This document shows positions 25,383 to 34,445 of a stretch of 64,000 bases of DNA, one piece after another (position 1 is the stretch's first letter; every line of letters starts with the position of its first letter). Below the pieces are notes generated by a model. It worked only from the letters and a program-made list of their open reading frames with translations. It was not told where the DNA came from and searched no databases. Made by a program: the position numbers and the translations under genes. The stretch covers positions 1 to 64,000 of the forward strand of contig JBDSOC010000006.1 of assembly GCA_039915085.1 (NCBI GenBank). The letters run 5' to 3'. This DNA is from JACMLD01 sp039915085. Its GTDB lineage: Bacteria > Bacteroidota > Bacteroidia > Chitinophagales > Chitinophagaceae.

Positions 25383-28300
25383 ATGAAAAAATTAAAACCC
25401 AGCATTAACTTCAAAGCCCTTTTCTTATGGGCCATCGCCTTTAGCCTGCTGACAGATGCAGGCGCACAAGCACCAGCATCACGTAAAATAAGTGGAAAGA
25501 TTGCCGCTACAGACGGCAAAGGGCTGGTGGGAGCGTCTGTAATTAACAAAAGAACCAATATTGGAACTTCTACAGATAACCTGGGTGCTTTTACTATACA
25601 GGCGCAAACGGGCGATGTATTGCTTGTTACTTATGTTGGCTACCTGCGCAAAGAAATGAAAGTCGGTAGTTCAAATCTTGTTGCAATAACAATAACAGCA
25701 GATCAATCCAGGCTGGAAGATGTTGTGGTGATTGGTTATGGTAAAGCAAAACGTGCAAATCTTACCAGCGCACAAACAACCATTACATCAAAAGACATAG
25801 ACAAAACGCTCAATACCACCATTGAGCAGGCGATACAGGGAAGATCTGCCGGCGTATATGTTACGCAAAATTCTGGTCAGCCTGGTGGTGGCATTTCTGT
25901 AAATATAAGGGGTGTAGGATCAATTAATGGCAGCACTGAACCGCTGTATGTAGTGGATGGGGTACAGATTCCGGGCCAGTCAATTTCATTTGGTGCGCAG
26001 AGTTCGGCCAACGGACTTGCAGGACTTAACCCTGCCGATGTTGAAGACATACAGATACTGCAGGGACCGTCAGCAACGGCCATCTATGGGTCAAGGGCTA
26101 CAAATGGCGTTATTCTTATTACAACAAGGCGTGGTAAATCAGGCGATGCCAAGATAAACTATGGCTTTCAATACAGTGTGCAACAGGCGCCCAAACATTT
26201 GCAGGTGATGAATTTACCGGAGTATGCGCAAATGGTAAAAGCGTTTCATGTAATAGCCGGCGGAGTAACACCAGTAGAATTTTTAGATTCTTCACTGCTG
26301 GGTAATGGAACCGACTGGCAGCATGAATTATTTCAAAATACCCCCATGAGCAAACACCAGTTAAGCATGAGCGGTGGAAGTGATAAAAGTGCATATTACC
26401 TCTCTGGTGAATATTTGGATCAGAAAGGTATTGCGTTGGGGTCAGGATTTAAAAGATATGGCATGCGCCTAAATCTTGATAATAAACCAAGGGAATGGGT
26501 AACCATTGGTACCAACCTGAGTTTTAATCAAACAAACGAAAATCTTACTGCCAGCCAGGAGAATGTAATTTCAGATGCATTGCAGCTCACGCCGCAGGTG
26601 CCTGTAAAAAACCTGGATGGCTCCTGGGGTGGCGGTGATATCATTAATGGCGCCAACGTATTTGCACCCGTTAATCCCATTGCCATCGCCAATTTAAAAA
26701 CCAACACTTTAGTACGCAGACAATTTTTAGGCGGATTAAATATTGGCATTAAAATAATAAAAGATCTCACTTTCAGAACTTCCTTTAATACAAACATTGG
26801 TTATTCCAGCTCAACCTATTACCAGCCTACCTATGCTATTGGCTGGGCAAGAAACGTAACGGCTTCTTTAAGCGATGGAACCAGTGTAAATACTTACTGG
26901 AACTGGAACCAGTTACTGGAATATACAAAGCAGATAAAAAAACACAATGTCGGTTTGATGGTCAGTCACGAAGCGCAGGCTTCCAACTGGAAAAACACCA
27001 ACTCAGGCAGAACTGGTTTTCTTACCAATGATATTTTAGATCTGAATGCAGGTGATCCGCTGACTGCATCTAACAGCGGGGGATCCGGTACCTGGGGCAT
27101 GGAATCCTATCTTGGAAGATTTAGTTATAATTACGATAACAGGTACCTGGTGGTGGGTACTGTCCGCAGGGATGGTTCCGTAAATTTTGGCCCTGAAAAT
27201 AAATGGGGTACTTTTCCATCAGTTTCTGCTGCATGGAGAGTTTCACAGGAAAAATTCTTTAATGTTCCTTTTGTCAGTGATTTAAAATTAAGAGTTGAAA
27301 CCGGTACCACGGGCAACCAGGGCAGCGGTGGTATTTATTCTCCTTTAAGTACAGGGGCCACTCCTTCAGGAACCGGCTTTTTACCTTCACGCTACAGCAA
27401 CCCCGGTTTAAAATGGGAAGAAACCAAAACAGATAATATCGGAATCAATCTCGGCCTGTTTAAAAACAGGGTTACCGTAGAATTTGATTATTACGTTAAG
27501 AATACCAACAATCTTTTAATGGATAATCCACTGCCATGGTATATGGGTACCAATGGTACAGGTGCGGTAGGATCGCCCACTGTAAACCTTGGGTCGCTGC
27601 AAAATAAAGGATGGGGCTTTACCATCAACACTGTCAATGTTTCAAATAAGGCATTTAAATGGGAATCGAATCTGAATATGTCTGTATTTAAAACAACCAT
27701 CAAAAAATTCTATTCTGATGCTGCATTTGTAAGCCGTACGTCCTGGTGGCTGGATGACTGGACACAACGTTCCGCAGTAGGCGAGGCCCCGTGGTTGTTC
27801 AGGGGTTATATAGAAGACGGTTTATTTCAATCTATTGAGGAAATAAATAAAAGCGCGGTTCCGGTTGATAATAATGGCAACAGGCTTCCAACTGAACAGG
27901 CAAATGGTATATGGGTAGGAGACGTTAAGTTTAAAGACCTCAATGGTCCAAAAGGCGTACCAGATGGTAAAATAGATACGTATGATGAAACTTATATCGG
28001 TAACCCATGGCCGAAAATGTTTGCCGGGTTTACCAATAGCTTTTCTTATAAAGATTTCGATCTGAGTATTTTCATTACCGGCACTTATGGAAATGATATT
28101 TACAATTTCCTGGCTAAAAAGAATACCAATCCCAATAATATTAATGTGAGCAGGAACCTGTTAATAGATGCAATGAATTATGCGCAGCCAACAAGCGATG
28201 CACAGGGCAAGGTGGTGTTAAAAAATCCTGGTACCGATGTGGCCAGAATTTCTTACGGACCCAACGGAAATTATACACGCCCCACCAGTAAATGGGTGGA

Positions 28301-28568
28301 AGACGGATCTTACCTGAGAATAAAAAATATCTCATTGTCGTATAACCTGCCTGCAACTATTCTTGTAAGGCAAAAGCTGGTAAAAGGAGTAAGACTAACT
28401 GTAAGCGGGCAGAATATTGCCACCCTTACCGGTTATACAGGCTTTGATCCGGAAGTTGGGTCTTATGTAGGCAGGGATGCAAGTGCTTCCAACCAGGCTA
28501 TCGGGCTGGATTATGGGCGTTATCCTTTAACCCCCATTTATACATTTAACATTGGCGTAAATTTTTAA
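25383..28568 (+). CDS. susC: SusC/RagA-family TonB-linked outer-membrane transporter
   Basis: About 1061 residues. A signal peptide (FLWAIAFSLLTDAGAQ) precedes a carboxypeptidase D-like regulatory domain (ISGKIAATDGKGLVGASV to VGYLRKE). The TonB box region DVVVIGYGKAKRANLTSAQ follows, then a plug domain (SAGVYVTQNSGQPGGG, YVVDGVQIPGQ, GPSATAIYGSRATNGVI) and a 22-strand barrel ending in a terminal Phe. With SusD it imports oligosaccharides across the outer membrane. A TTG six bases upstream is in frame, but the ATG at 25383 is preferred. It is the first gene of a four-gene operon, and susD starts 10 bases after its stop. Confidence 0.96.
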   Translation: MKKLKPSINFKALFLWAIAFSLLTDAGAQAPASRKISGKIAATDGKGLVGASVINKRTNIGTSTDNLGAFTIQAQTGDVLLVTYVGYLRKEMKVGSSNLVAITITADQSRLEDVVVIGYGKAKRANLTSAQTTITSKDIDKTLNTTIEQAIQGRSAGVYVTQNSGQPGGGISVNIRGVGSINGSTEPLYVVDGVQIPGQSISFGAQSSANGLAGLNPADVEDIQILQGPSATAIYGSRATNGVILITTRRGKSGDAKINYGFQYSVQQAPKHLQVMNLPEYAQMVKAFHVIAGGVTPVEFLDSSLLGNGTDWQHELFQNTPMSKHQLSMSGGSDKSAYYLSGEYLDQKGIALGSGFKRYGMRLNLDNKPREWVTIGTNLSFNQTNENLTASQENVISDALQLTPQVPVKNLDGSWGGGDIINGANVFAPVNPIAIANLKTNTLVRRQFLGGLNIGIKIIKDLTFRTSFNTNIGYSSSTYYQPTYAIGWARNVTASLSDGTSVNTYWNWNQLLEYTKQIKKHNVGLMVSHEAQASNWKNTNSGRTGFLTNDILDLNAGDPLTASNSGGSGTWGMESYLGRFSYNYDNRYLVVGTVRRDGSVNFGPENKWGTFPSVSAAWRVSQEKFFNVPFVSDLKLRVETGTTGNQGSGGIYSPLSTGATPSGTGFLPSRYSNPGLKWEETKTDNIGINLGLFKNRVTVEFDYYVKNTNNLLMDNPLPWYMGTNGTGAVGSPTVNLGSLQNKGWGFTINTVNVSNKAFKWESNLNMSVFKTTIKKFYSDAAFVSRTSWWLDDWTQRSAVGEAPWLFRGYIEDGLFQSIEEINKSAVPVDNNGNRLPTEQANGIWVGDVKFKDLNGPKGVPDGKIDTYDETYIGNPWPKMFAGFTNSFSYKDFDLSIFITGTYGNDIYNFLAKKNTNPNNINVSRNLLIDAMNYAQPTSDAQGKVVLKNPGTDVARISYGPNGNYTRPTSKWVEDGSYLRIKNISLSYNLPATILVRQKLVKGVRLTVSGQNIATLTGYTGFDPEVGSYVGRDASASNQAIGLDYGRYPLTPIYTFNIGVNF

Positions 28569-28578
28569 ACTATTGAGC

Positions 28579-30264
28579 ATGAAAAATTCAAAAAGTACAT
28601 ATCACTGGTTTGCGGTACTGCTTACATTCGTTATCATATGCGGGTGTTCTAAAAACTTTCTTGAAAAGCCACCATCAGATTCAATTGTTGACGCAAGTTT
28701 CTATAAAACAGACGATCAGGTATTGGCGGGTACAGGTCTTTTATACAGTAAGGTTTGGTTTGATTACAATGATAAAGCCTCGTATAACCTCGGTGATTTT
28801 CGTGCAGGCACAGCTTTCTCTGCGTATAACGACAGGGGTAATGTGCTTTTTAATACTACGGGCAACACCCCGGAGAATGGTTCTTCCTGGCGTGCATTTT
28901 TTATTGTAGTGGGGCAGTCCAATCTTGCCATACAAAACATAAACAAATATGCTGGCGATGCTGTTTCACCACAGGTTAAAAAAATGGCCATTGCTGAAGC
29001 AAGATTTATGCGGGCGCTGGCCTATAGTTTTTTGGTGATGAACTGGGGTCCTGTTCCTATTATTGAAAATAACCTCACCATACTTTCCGATACCACTATC
29101 AGCAGGAATACCGAGAAAAGTGTCTGGAAATTTATAACAAAAGAGATGCGTGCAGCTTCGGTGGATCTGCCCGAAACCCCGTTCCGCCCGGGAAGAGTCA
29201 CCAAATGGTCTGCAGAAGGCATGCTGGCACGTTTTTACCTCAGCAGGTCTGGTGTTGAATCAAATGGTTCCGGTGCAAGAAACCAGTCGTTTCTGGACAG
29301 TGCAAAATATTTTTCAGAAAGAGTAATCAAAAACAGTAATGCTGCACTGTTGAATAATTATGCGGATTTATTTCTTTATCCATACGATAATAATGCAGAA
29401 TCTTTATTCTCCCTGCAATGGGTCTATTCGCCTGGTGCCTGGGGTACACAAAATTCTGCTCCTGCTTATCTTGCTTACAGCCCGGATATTGCCAATGGCG
29501 ACGGATGGGGTGGTGATAAAGGCGCTACCTGGTGGATGATGACACAATACGATGGCATAACGGCAAACGCAACAGGTGATACGCTTAAAGGCAGAACACT
29601 TGATCAAAGACTTAAAGCAACTTTTATGTTGCCGGGAACAAACTATCCTGAAATAACACAGACTATAACAGGCGGAAAACAAAAGCTCGTTTATCCATCT
29701 ACTGCATCTACAGGTGATAATGTTAACTTTCTTGCAATCAAAAAATATGTTACCGGTAAAGCGGAAGATGTAGGCGGACAAGCAGCTTCTCAATATTATG
29801 GAAATGATACTTACATGCTGCGCCTTGCTGAAATTTACCTGATATATGCAGAGGCTACGCTTGGCAACAGTGCTTCCACTACTGATCCAAAAGCACTGGA
29901 GTATTTCAATAAAGTACACATGCGTGCCGGTTTGCCTGCCTACATAGATCCGCTTACTATAGATGCTGTTTTAAAAGAACGTTTTGTTGAATTTGCAATA
30001 GAAGGACTGGCCTGGTATGATTTGGTGAGCCTGCATTATTATAATAAGGCAAAGGCTTATTCAATTCTTAACGCGCAGGACCGGGGCATATTTGCTACTA
30101 TCCCCGACAGGTTTCCCAACCCAACTACCTGGACTTTTATTAAAACTACATGGGCCACTACAGAAAGAAAAATAACTGCCAATGACGGCAACTTTTTATT
30201 GCCCATACCAGCAGCGGAACTGAGCCAGGCACCGAACCTGCTGAAAACACCCGTTGATTATTAA
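28579..30264 (+). CDS. susD: SusD/RagB-family outer-membrane lipoprotein
   Basis: About 561 residues with a lipoprotein signal (FVIICGC) followed by SKNFLEKPPSD, the common start of mature SusD proteins. TPR-like helices (AIAEARFMRALAYSFLVMNWGPVPII) and the C-terminal domain with RLAEIYLIYAEATLG and KERFVEFAIEGLAWYDL are diagnostic. It caps SusC at the cell surface and captures glycan. It is placed directly after susC and before two IPT-type glycan-binding lipoproteins. Confidence 0.96.
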   Translation: MKNSKSTYHWFAVLLTFVIICGCSKNFLEKPPSDSIVDASFYKTDDQVLAGTGLLYSKVWFDYNDKASYNLGDFRAGTAFSAYNDRGNVLFNTTGNTPENGSSWRAFFIVVGQSNLAIQNINKYAGDAVSPQVKKMAIAEARFMRALAYSFLVMNWGPVPIIENNLTILSDTTISRNTEKSVWKFITKEMRAASVDLPETPFRPGRVTKWSAEGMLARFYLSRSGVESNGSGARNQSFLDSAKYFSERVIKNSNAALLNNYADLFLYPYDNNAESLFSLQWVYSPGAWGTQNSAPAYLAYSPDIANGDGWGGDKGATWWMMTQYDGITANATGDTLKGRTLDQRLKATFMLPGTNYPEITQTITGGKQKLVYPSTASTGDNVNFLAIKKYVTGKAEDVGGQAASQYYGNDTYMLRLAEIYLIYAEATLGNSASTTDPKALEYFNKVHMRAGLPAYIDPLTIDAVLKERFVEFAIEGLAWYDLVSLHYYNKAKAYSILNAQDRGIFATIPDRFPNPTTWTFIKTTWATTERKITANDGNFLLPIPAAELSQAPNLLKTPVDY

Positions 30265-30298
30265 AACAGTAAATAAAATGTTTTTAAAAGACATCAAT

Positions 30299-31447
30299 AT
30301 GAAAAAAATATTTAAATCACTTTCTGTACTGGTAATGTCTGTGGCCATAGCAGGTATTTACACATCATGTACAAAAAATGATCTCCCCAATGGGGGCACA
30401 CCTGTTATCAAATATGTGCGTGTTACCAATCCCCTGTCATCAGACTCATTGCTTACAGGTGCTTTCCAGGGAAATCTTATAGCTGTTATAGGTGAGAACC
30501 TGCAGGATGTTGTGGAAGTCTGGTTCAATGATCAGAAGGCTTCACTGACACCTACCTATATCACCAGCACCAGTGTATTGGTGAGTGTACCCAGCCCGAT
30601 TCCGAAAGTAATTACCAATAAAATAAAGATGGTGTTTGCCGGTGGCAATACATTGCTTTACAATTTTAAGGTACAGATCAGCGAGCCCACTGTATCATCT
30701 ATGGATTGTGAATATGTACTTACCGGTGGAGAAGCAACCATACGCGGAGATTATTTTTATGAACCACTCACGGTAACTTTTGCAGGGGGTGTAAAAGGGG
30801 AACTGGTTTCTGTAACGGACAAAATTATGAAAGTAAAAATTCCGGCAGGTGCATTACCAGGACAGATCACCGTCACAACAAATTTTGGTGAAACAAAATC
30901 CAACTTCTGGTTCAGGGATAACAGGAATATTTTTCTGAGCAGTGATCCATTTACCGGATGGTGGAACAATTCTTTTGTAGTTACCAGTCCGGCAGCGGGC
31001 GATCCGCCGGCCATCAATGGCAATTATATAAGAGTGAAAAAAATAATTGGAGCATGGGCATGGACAGAAGTTGCGGGAGGCCCCGCAGATGCAATGGGCC
31101 CCATCAGCAAAAATATACCTGACGAAGCAATACTTACCCCTTCCGGTTATAATTTGAAGTTCGAGGTAAATACAATGAAACCTTATAATAACAATGTTAT
31201 CAAACTGAATATAGGTTTATTGAAGGAAAATAATGATGCTTACCTGTGGCTGCCTCCGTACGATACAAAGGGGCAATGGCAAACGGTTACTATTCCCTTT
31301 GAAGATATTGCGAAAAGCTATGGTGCGCCACTGACGGTAAGCCCAAGCGGATATTGGACGCGGATCTTATTTCATGGTGGGGGAGATTTAGATTGTGATA
31401 TGTCTTTTGATAATTTCAGGGTGGTGCCAAAGATTATCAAAAAATAA
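30299..31447 (+). CDS. Surface glycan-binding lipoprotein with IPT/TIG domains (SGBP-B type)
   Basis: About 382 residues. The lipobox is AGIYTSC. Two IPT/TIG Ig-like domains (about residues 35-205: IAVIGENLQDVVEVWFNDQKA; ATIRGDYFYEPLTVTF) lead to a C-terminal beta-sandwich of about 165 residues. That domain contains WFRDNRNIFLSSDPFTGWWNN and ends GDLDCDMSFDNFRVVP, like the ligand-binding domain of xyloglucan SGBP-B proteins. It would bind the target glycan at the cell surface for SusCD. I chose the ATG at 30299 because the signal peptide starts there. An ATG at 30278 is in frame. Confidence 0.85.
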   Translation: MKKIFKSLSVLVMSVAIAGIYTSCTKNDLPNGGTPVIKYVRVTNPLSSDSLLTGAFQGNLIAVIGENLQDVVEVWFNDQKASLTPTYITSTSVLVSVPSPIPKVITNKIKMVFAGGNTLLYNFKVQISEPTVSSMDCEYVLTGGEATIRGDYFYEPLTVTFAGGVKGELVSVTDKIMKVKIPAGALPGQITVTTNFGETKSNFWFRDNRNIFLSSDPFTGWWNNSFVVTSPAAGDPPAINGNYIRVKKIIGAWAWTEVAGGPADAMGPISKNIPDEAILTPSGYNLKFEVNTMKPYNNNVIKLNIGLLKENNDAYLWLPPYDTKGQWQTVTIPFEDIAKSYGAPLTVSPSGYWTRILFHGGGDLDCDMSFDNFRVVPKIIKK

Positions 31448-31487
31448 AAATCATTGTTTTACAAATACCCGCATAAAAAATACACCA

Positions 31488-33035
31488 ATGACAAAAATGA
31501 TATACAACACGAAATTGCTTTTTATTACAGTTTTTCTTATAGCTGCAGGATTTGCGATGTCGTGCACAAAAGATAAAAAAGCTGATTCTGATAAAGTGGT
31601 ATTATTGAGCTTTGGTCCGTCAGGCGCCAAACACGGAGATACCATCGTTTTTATTGGCAATAACCTTAATAAAGTTACAGCCGTTCAATTAACAGGTGCC
31701 AATGTTCCATCATCTGCATTTACCAAATTCACTGCAGAGCGTATCGAATTTTTGATACCAATGTCAACCCAGGAAGGTTATGCAACACTTAAAACGCCCG
31801 AAGGCGATATCATAACTAAAACTAAAATCAATTTTACTGTAACAGCTAAAATAACATCCATAACAAAACAGGCCAGGCCGGGAGAAAATATTACTATCAA
31901 AGGCGAATACCTGAACTGGGTTAAAGAAGTAAGGTTTGCAAAGGATATAGCCGAAACCACATTTGTAAGCAAGTCTTTAACTGAACTGGTGGTTAAAGTG
32001 CCCGCCAATGCGCAAACTGGTACGTTGTTTATTTCCAATGGCGGATCAAAACCCCTGACTATAGAAACGGATAGTGTATTGATAGTAACCCTGCCAGCTA
32101 TAACAGCCTTATCACCCAACCCTGTTTTACATGCAGCCAATCTTACGATAACAGGTACCAATCTAGATCTTGTAAAGGAAATGTTATTTACGGGGATTAC
32201 AGATCCCTTCTCCACTTTTGTAAGCAGATCCGCTACGGAAATAGTAGTTAAGGTTCCGGCCGGTACAAAAAAAGGAAAAATAACATTGGTGGCCAATTCA
32301 AAAGTTACGGTGCAATCAGCAATGGATTTAGATGTGGTCTTGCCTTCTATAACTTCGTTAACGCCCAATCCTGTTGATCATTTAGCCAATCTTACTATCG
32401 CAGGCACCAATCTTAACCTGGTTAGCGGTATATCTTTTATTGGTGTGGCTGTACCCGTTACAACATTTGCGTCGCAGACAGCAACAGAATTGATTGTTAA
32501 AGTTCCTGATGGCGCCTTGAAAGGTAAATTAACATTGGCTGTTACAAACTCAACACTGGTAGTAGAATCAGAAGTGCTGGATTATATTGGTGGGTTGCCT
32601 CCGCTGGCTGATTTTGCCCTTGCTATTTACACAGACGCGTTGCAAAATACTTTCCAGGACTGGTCCTATACAGGAACCCATGATTTTAGTTCCACTGCTA
32701 TCGTGCGGCAGGGAGTTAATTCAATTAAAGCGGTGTATGGCGCGGGTGGCTATGAAGGCATAACTTTTCATGCCGGTACAGCACCTTCTACAACAGGCTA
32801 TACAAAACTTGAGTTGTCTGTATTTGGTACCGTTGGTACAGCAGGTAAAAATTTAAACCTTGTGGTTAACGGTAGTTACGGTACCACTTATTCTATTGCG
32901 CTATCGGAAGGAGAATGGAAAACTGTTAGCTTTGATCTGAGCGCTATTGGAAACCCTGCAACCATCAGTGAACTGGTACTGCAGTCGGCAGGCTGGTCGG
33001 GAACAGTATACATAGATCATGTAGGATTAAGATAA
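31488..33035 (+). CDS. Surface glycan-binding lipoprotein with four IPT/TIG repeats
   Basis: About 515 residues with a lipobox (FAMSC). Four IPT/TIG-like domains are stacked at about residues 30-370. The third and fourth are very similar (SPNPVLHAANLTITGTNLDL versus TPNPVDHLANLTIAGTNLNL). The last ~135 residues form a galactose-binding-like jelly roll (DALQNTFQDWSYTGTHDFSS to GWSGTVYIDHVGLR), a probable carbohydrate-binding module. It is the last gene of the susC operon, and the repeats likely extend the binding head from the membrane. The start at 31488 gives the best signal peptide, with another ATG nine bases on. Confidence 0.85.
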   Translation: MTKMIYNTKLLFITVFLIAAGFAMSCTKDKKADSDKVVLLSFGPSGAKHGDTIVFIGNNLNKVTAVQLTGANVPSSAFTKFTAERIEFLIPMSTQEGYATLKTPEGDIITKTKINFTVTAKITSITKQARPGENITIKGEYLNWVKEVRFAKDIAETTFVSKSLTELVVKVPANAQTGTLFISNGGSKPLTIETDSVLIVTLPAITALSPNPVLHAANLTITGTNLDLVKEMLFTGITDPFSTFVSRSATEIVVKVPAGTKKGKITLVANSKVTVQSAMDLDVVLPSITSLTPNPVDHLANLTIAGTNLNLVSGISFIGVAVPVTTFASQTATELIVKVPDGALKGKLTLAVTNSTLVVESEVLDYIGGLPPLADFALAIYTDALQNTFQDWSYTGTHDFSSTAIVRQGVNSIKAVYGAGGYEGITFHAGTAPSTTGYTKLELSVFGTVGTAGKNLNLVVNGSYGTTYSIALSEGEWKTVSFDLSAIGNPATISELVLQSAGWSGTVYIDHVGLR

Positions 33036-33067
33036 TACGGGTAATTTACGTGCTGCTATATAAAATT

Positions 33068-33109
33068 ACATCCATTGCTACAGAAGTTTTCTGCTGCAAT
33101 GGATGTTTT
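33068..33109 (+). terminator. Terminator of the susCD operon
   Basis: ACATCCATTGC and GCAATGGATGT form a perfect 11-bp stem around a 16-base loop, followed by TTTA. It lies 33 bases after the last PUL gene. Confidence 0.7.
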
Positions 33110-33276
33110 AATTTGCGGAAACATATCACAAAGAAGAGGAATTAAATAGTCGTCCCTCAAAAAGTCTGAAACCCTGGTTGACAATTTTTATTCTTCCCTA
33201 TTGTATTCAAAAAAATACCGGCTTTTTATACTATGGTTACGAAATCTTGCAAAATCCTCTTTTCTAATTACCTTTT

Positions 33277-33304
33277 GGTACTTTTTTTATGGAAAAAAAG
33301 TACC
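33277..33304. repeat. Perfect inverted repeat GGTACTTTTTTT-atgg-AAAAAAAGTACC
   Basis: A 12-bp perfect stem with a 4-base loop in the gap after the PUL. I remember similar GGTACTTTTT...AAAAAGTACC elements in many Bacteroidota intergenic regions, where they also yield false small ORFs with a KKVP peptide, as here at 33201-33407. Confidence 0.6.
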
Positions 33305-33316
33305 GCAAAAAAGCCA

Positions 33317-33345
33317 GTCGAAATCGAAAACAGCCCGATTTCGAC
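33317..33345. repeat. Perfect inverted repeat GTCGAAATCG-N9-CGATTTCGAC
   Basis: A 10-bp perfect stem with a 9-base loop, 12 bases after the previous hairpin. Together they look like one REP-like intergenic element rather than two terminators, since neither is followed by a clean T-run. The rest of 33110-33478 has no gene. Confidence 0.55.
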
Positions 33346-33478
33346 ATAGTTCCCTGATTAGACTTCTGTACTACTGTGACTTCAGCTGCGCCAATCCTAC
33401 CTTTTGAGGAACGGCTATTTAGTTAGTTTGACCCCAGTGCAGCCCTCTTTTAAGAGAATGAATTTAAATCCCCAATCG

Positions 33479-34426
33479 TTATTTTTCAGTTCTTTTCAGC
33501 AACCATTGGTCAAATCCCACAGCAAGAATTAATATACACCCTAAAATAATTTCCTGCCAGTAACCAGACACACGGCTGATGATAAGCATGTTATTAATCA
33601 GCGCCATAAATAATGCACCTAAAAAAGCACCGGCAATTTTTCCATAGCCGCCGGATAAACTGGCACCACCTAATACAACGGCGGTGATCGCCCGTAATTC
33701 CATGCCCCTGCCGGAGGTAGAAAGCGCCGCACCTAATCTTGATGAAAGTAATATACCTGCAATACCCGCTAGCAACGCCGACAGCACAAATGCCCAAATT
33801 TTCATTCTTTCTACGCGGATACCAGATAACCTGGCAGCTTTTTCATTAGAACCGATAAAATAATACCGCCTGAAAAAAACTGTCCGGTTGACCAGGAACA
33901 TAAACAAACCTGTTATGATAAGCATATACCACACGGGCGCCTGCAGTCCAAGTAATTTTGACTGGCCGATATAAATAAATTCATAAGGAAAATTTTGAAT
34001 GCCTGCACCACTCAGCATCAAAGCCATGCCACGCACAATGCCCAGCATAGCCAATGTTTGTATCATGGGATTGATACGGGCTTTTGCAATGAGCCAGCCA
34101 TTAATAAACCCTATTGTGATTGAACCAGCAAGCGCAGCAGTTATTGCTGCTAAAAAATTTACATTGTGATAATACATGAGATAACCTGCCAGGCCTCCTG
34201 AAAAAGCAACCACCGACCCTACCGAAAGATCAAACATACCGGCAATCATCAACACCATCATACCAACGGCAACAATGGTATCAATTGAAAGATTCAGCAG
34301 CAATTGGGAAAAATTGTCCAGTGTTGCAAACTGCGATGGAAAAATAATTGCCATTACCAGGCAAAGAAGAATAATAATTGCACTCAGAAAAAATACCTTG
34401 TCGCGAAAATAATGTGCAGACTTCAT
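33479..34426 (-). CDS. Ribose-type (CUT2) sugar ABC transporter permease
   Basis: A 315-residue polytopic membrane protein of the RbsC/BPD_transp_2 family with about eight to ten hydrophobic helices. Family landmarks are VGMMVLMIAGMFDLSVGSVVAFSGG, the coupling segment GSNEKAARLSGIRVERMK and TAVVLGGASLSGGYGKIAGAFLG. It forms the membrane channel for a pentose/hexose importer with the ATPase gene 19 bases upstream. No periplasmic substrate-binding protein gene is in the window, which is unusual for a CUT2 operon. It is the last gene of the five-gene operon. Confidence 0.93.
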   Translation of the reverse strand: MKSAHYFRDKVFFLSAIIILLCLVMAIIFPSQFATLDNFSQLLLNLSIDTIVAVGMMVLMIAGMFDLSVGSVVAFSGGLAGYLMYYHNVNFLAAITAALAGSITIGFINGWLIAKARINPMIQTLAMLGIVRGMALMLSGAGIQNFPYEFIYIGQSKLLGLQAPVWYMLIITGLFMFLVNRTVFFRRYYFIGSNEKAARLSGIRVERMKIWAFVLSALLAGIAGILLSSRLGAALSTSGRGMELRAITAVVLGGASLSGGYGKIAGAFLGALFMALINNMLIISRVSGYWQEIILGCILILAVGFDQWLLKRTEK

Positions 34427-34445
34427 AAAATATTCTTTTCATTTA

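Noticed and set aside
33201..33407. 68-codon plus-strand ORF containing a KKVP peptide
   Set aside because: It is the translation of the two inverted repeats after the PUL; such ORFs are artefacts of intergenic repeats.
33445..33456. Short palindrome CTCTTTTAAGAG before the permease stop
   Set aside because: Only five pairs per arm in AT-rich DNA and no T-run; expected by chance.
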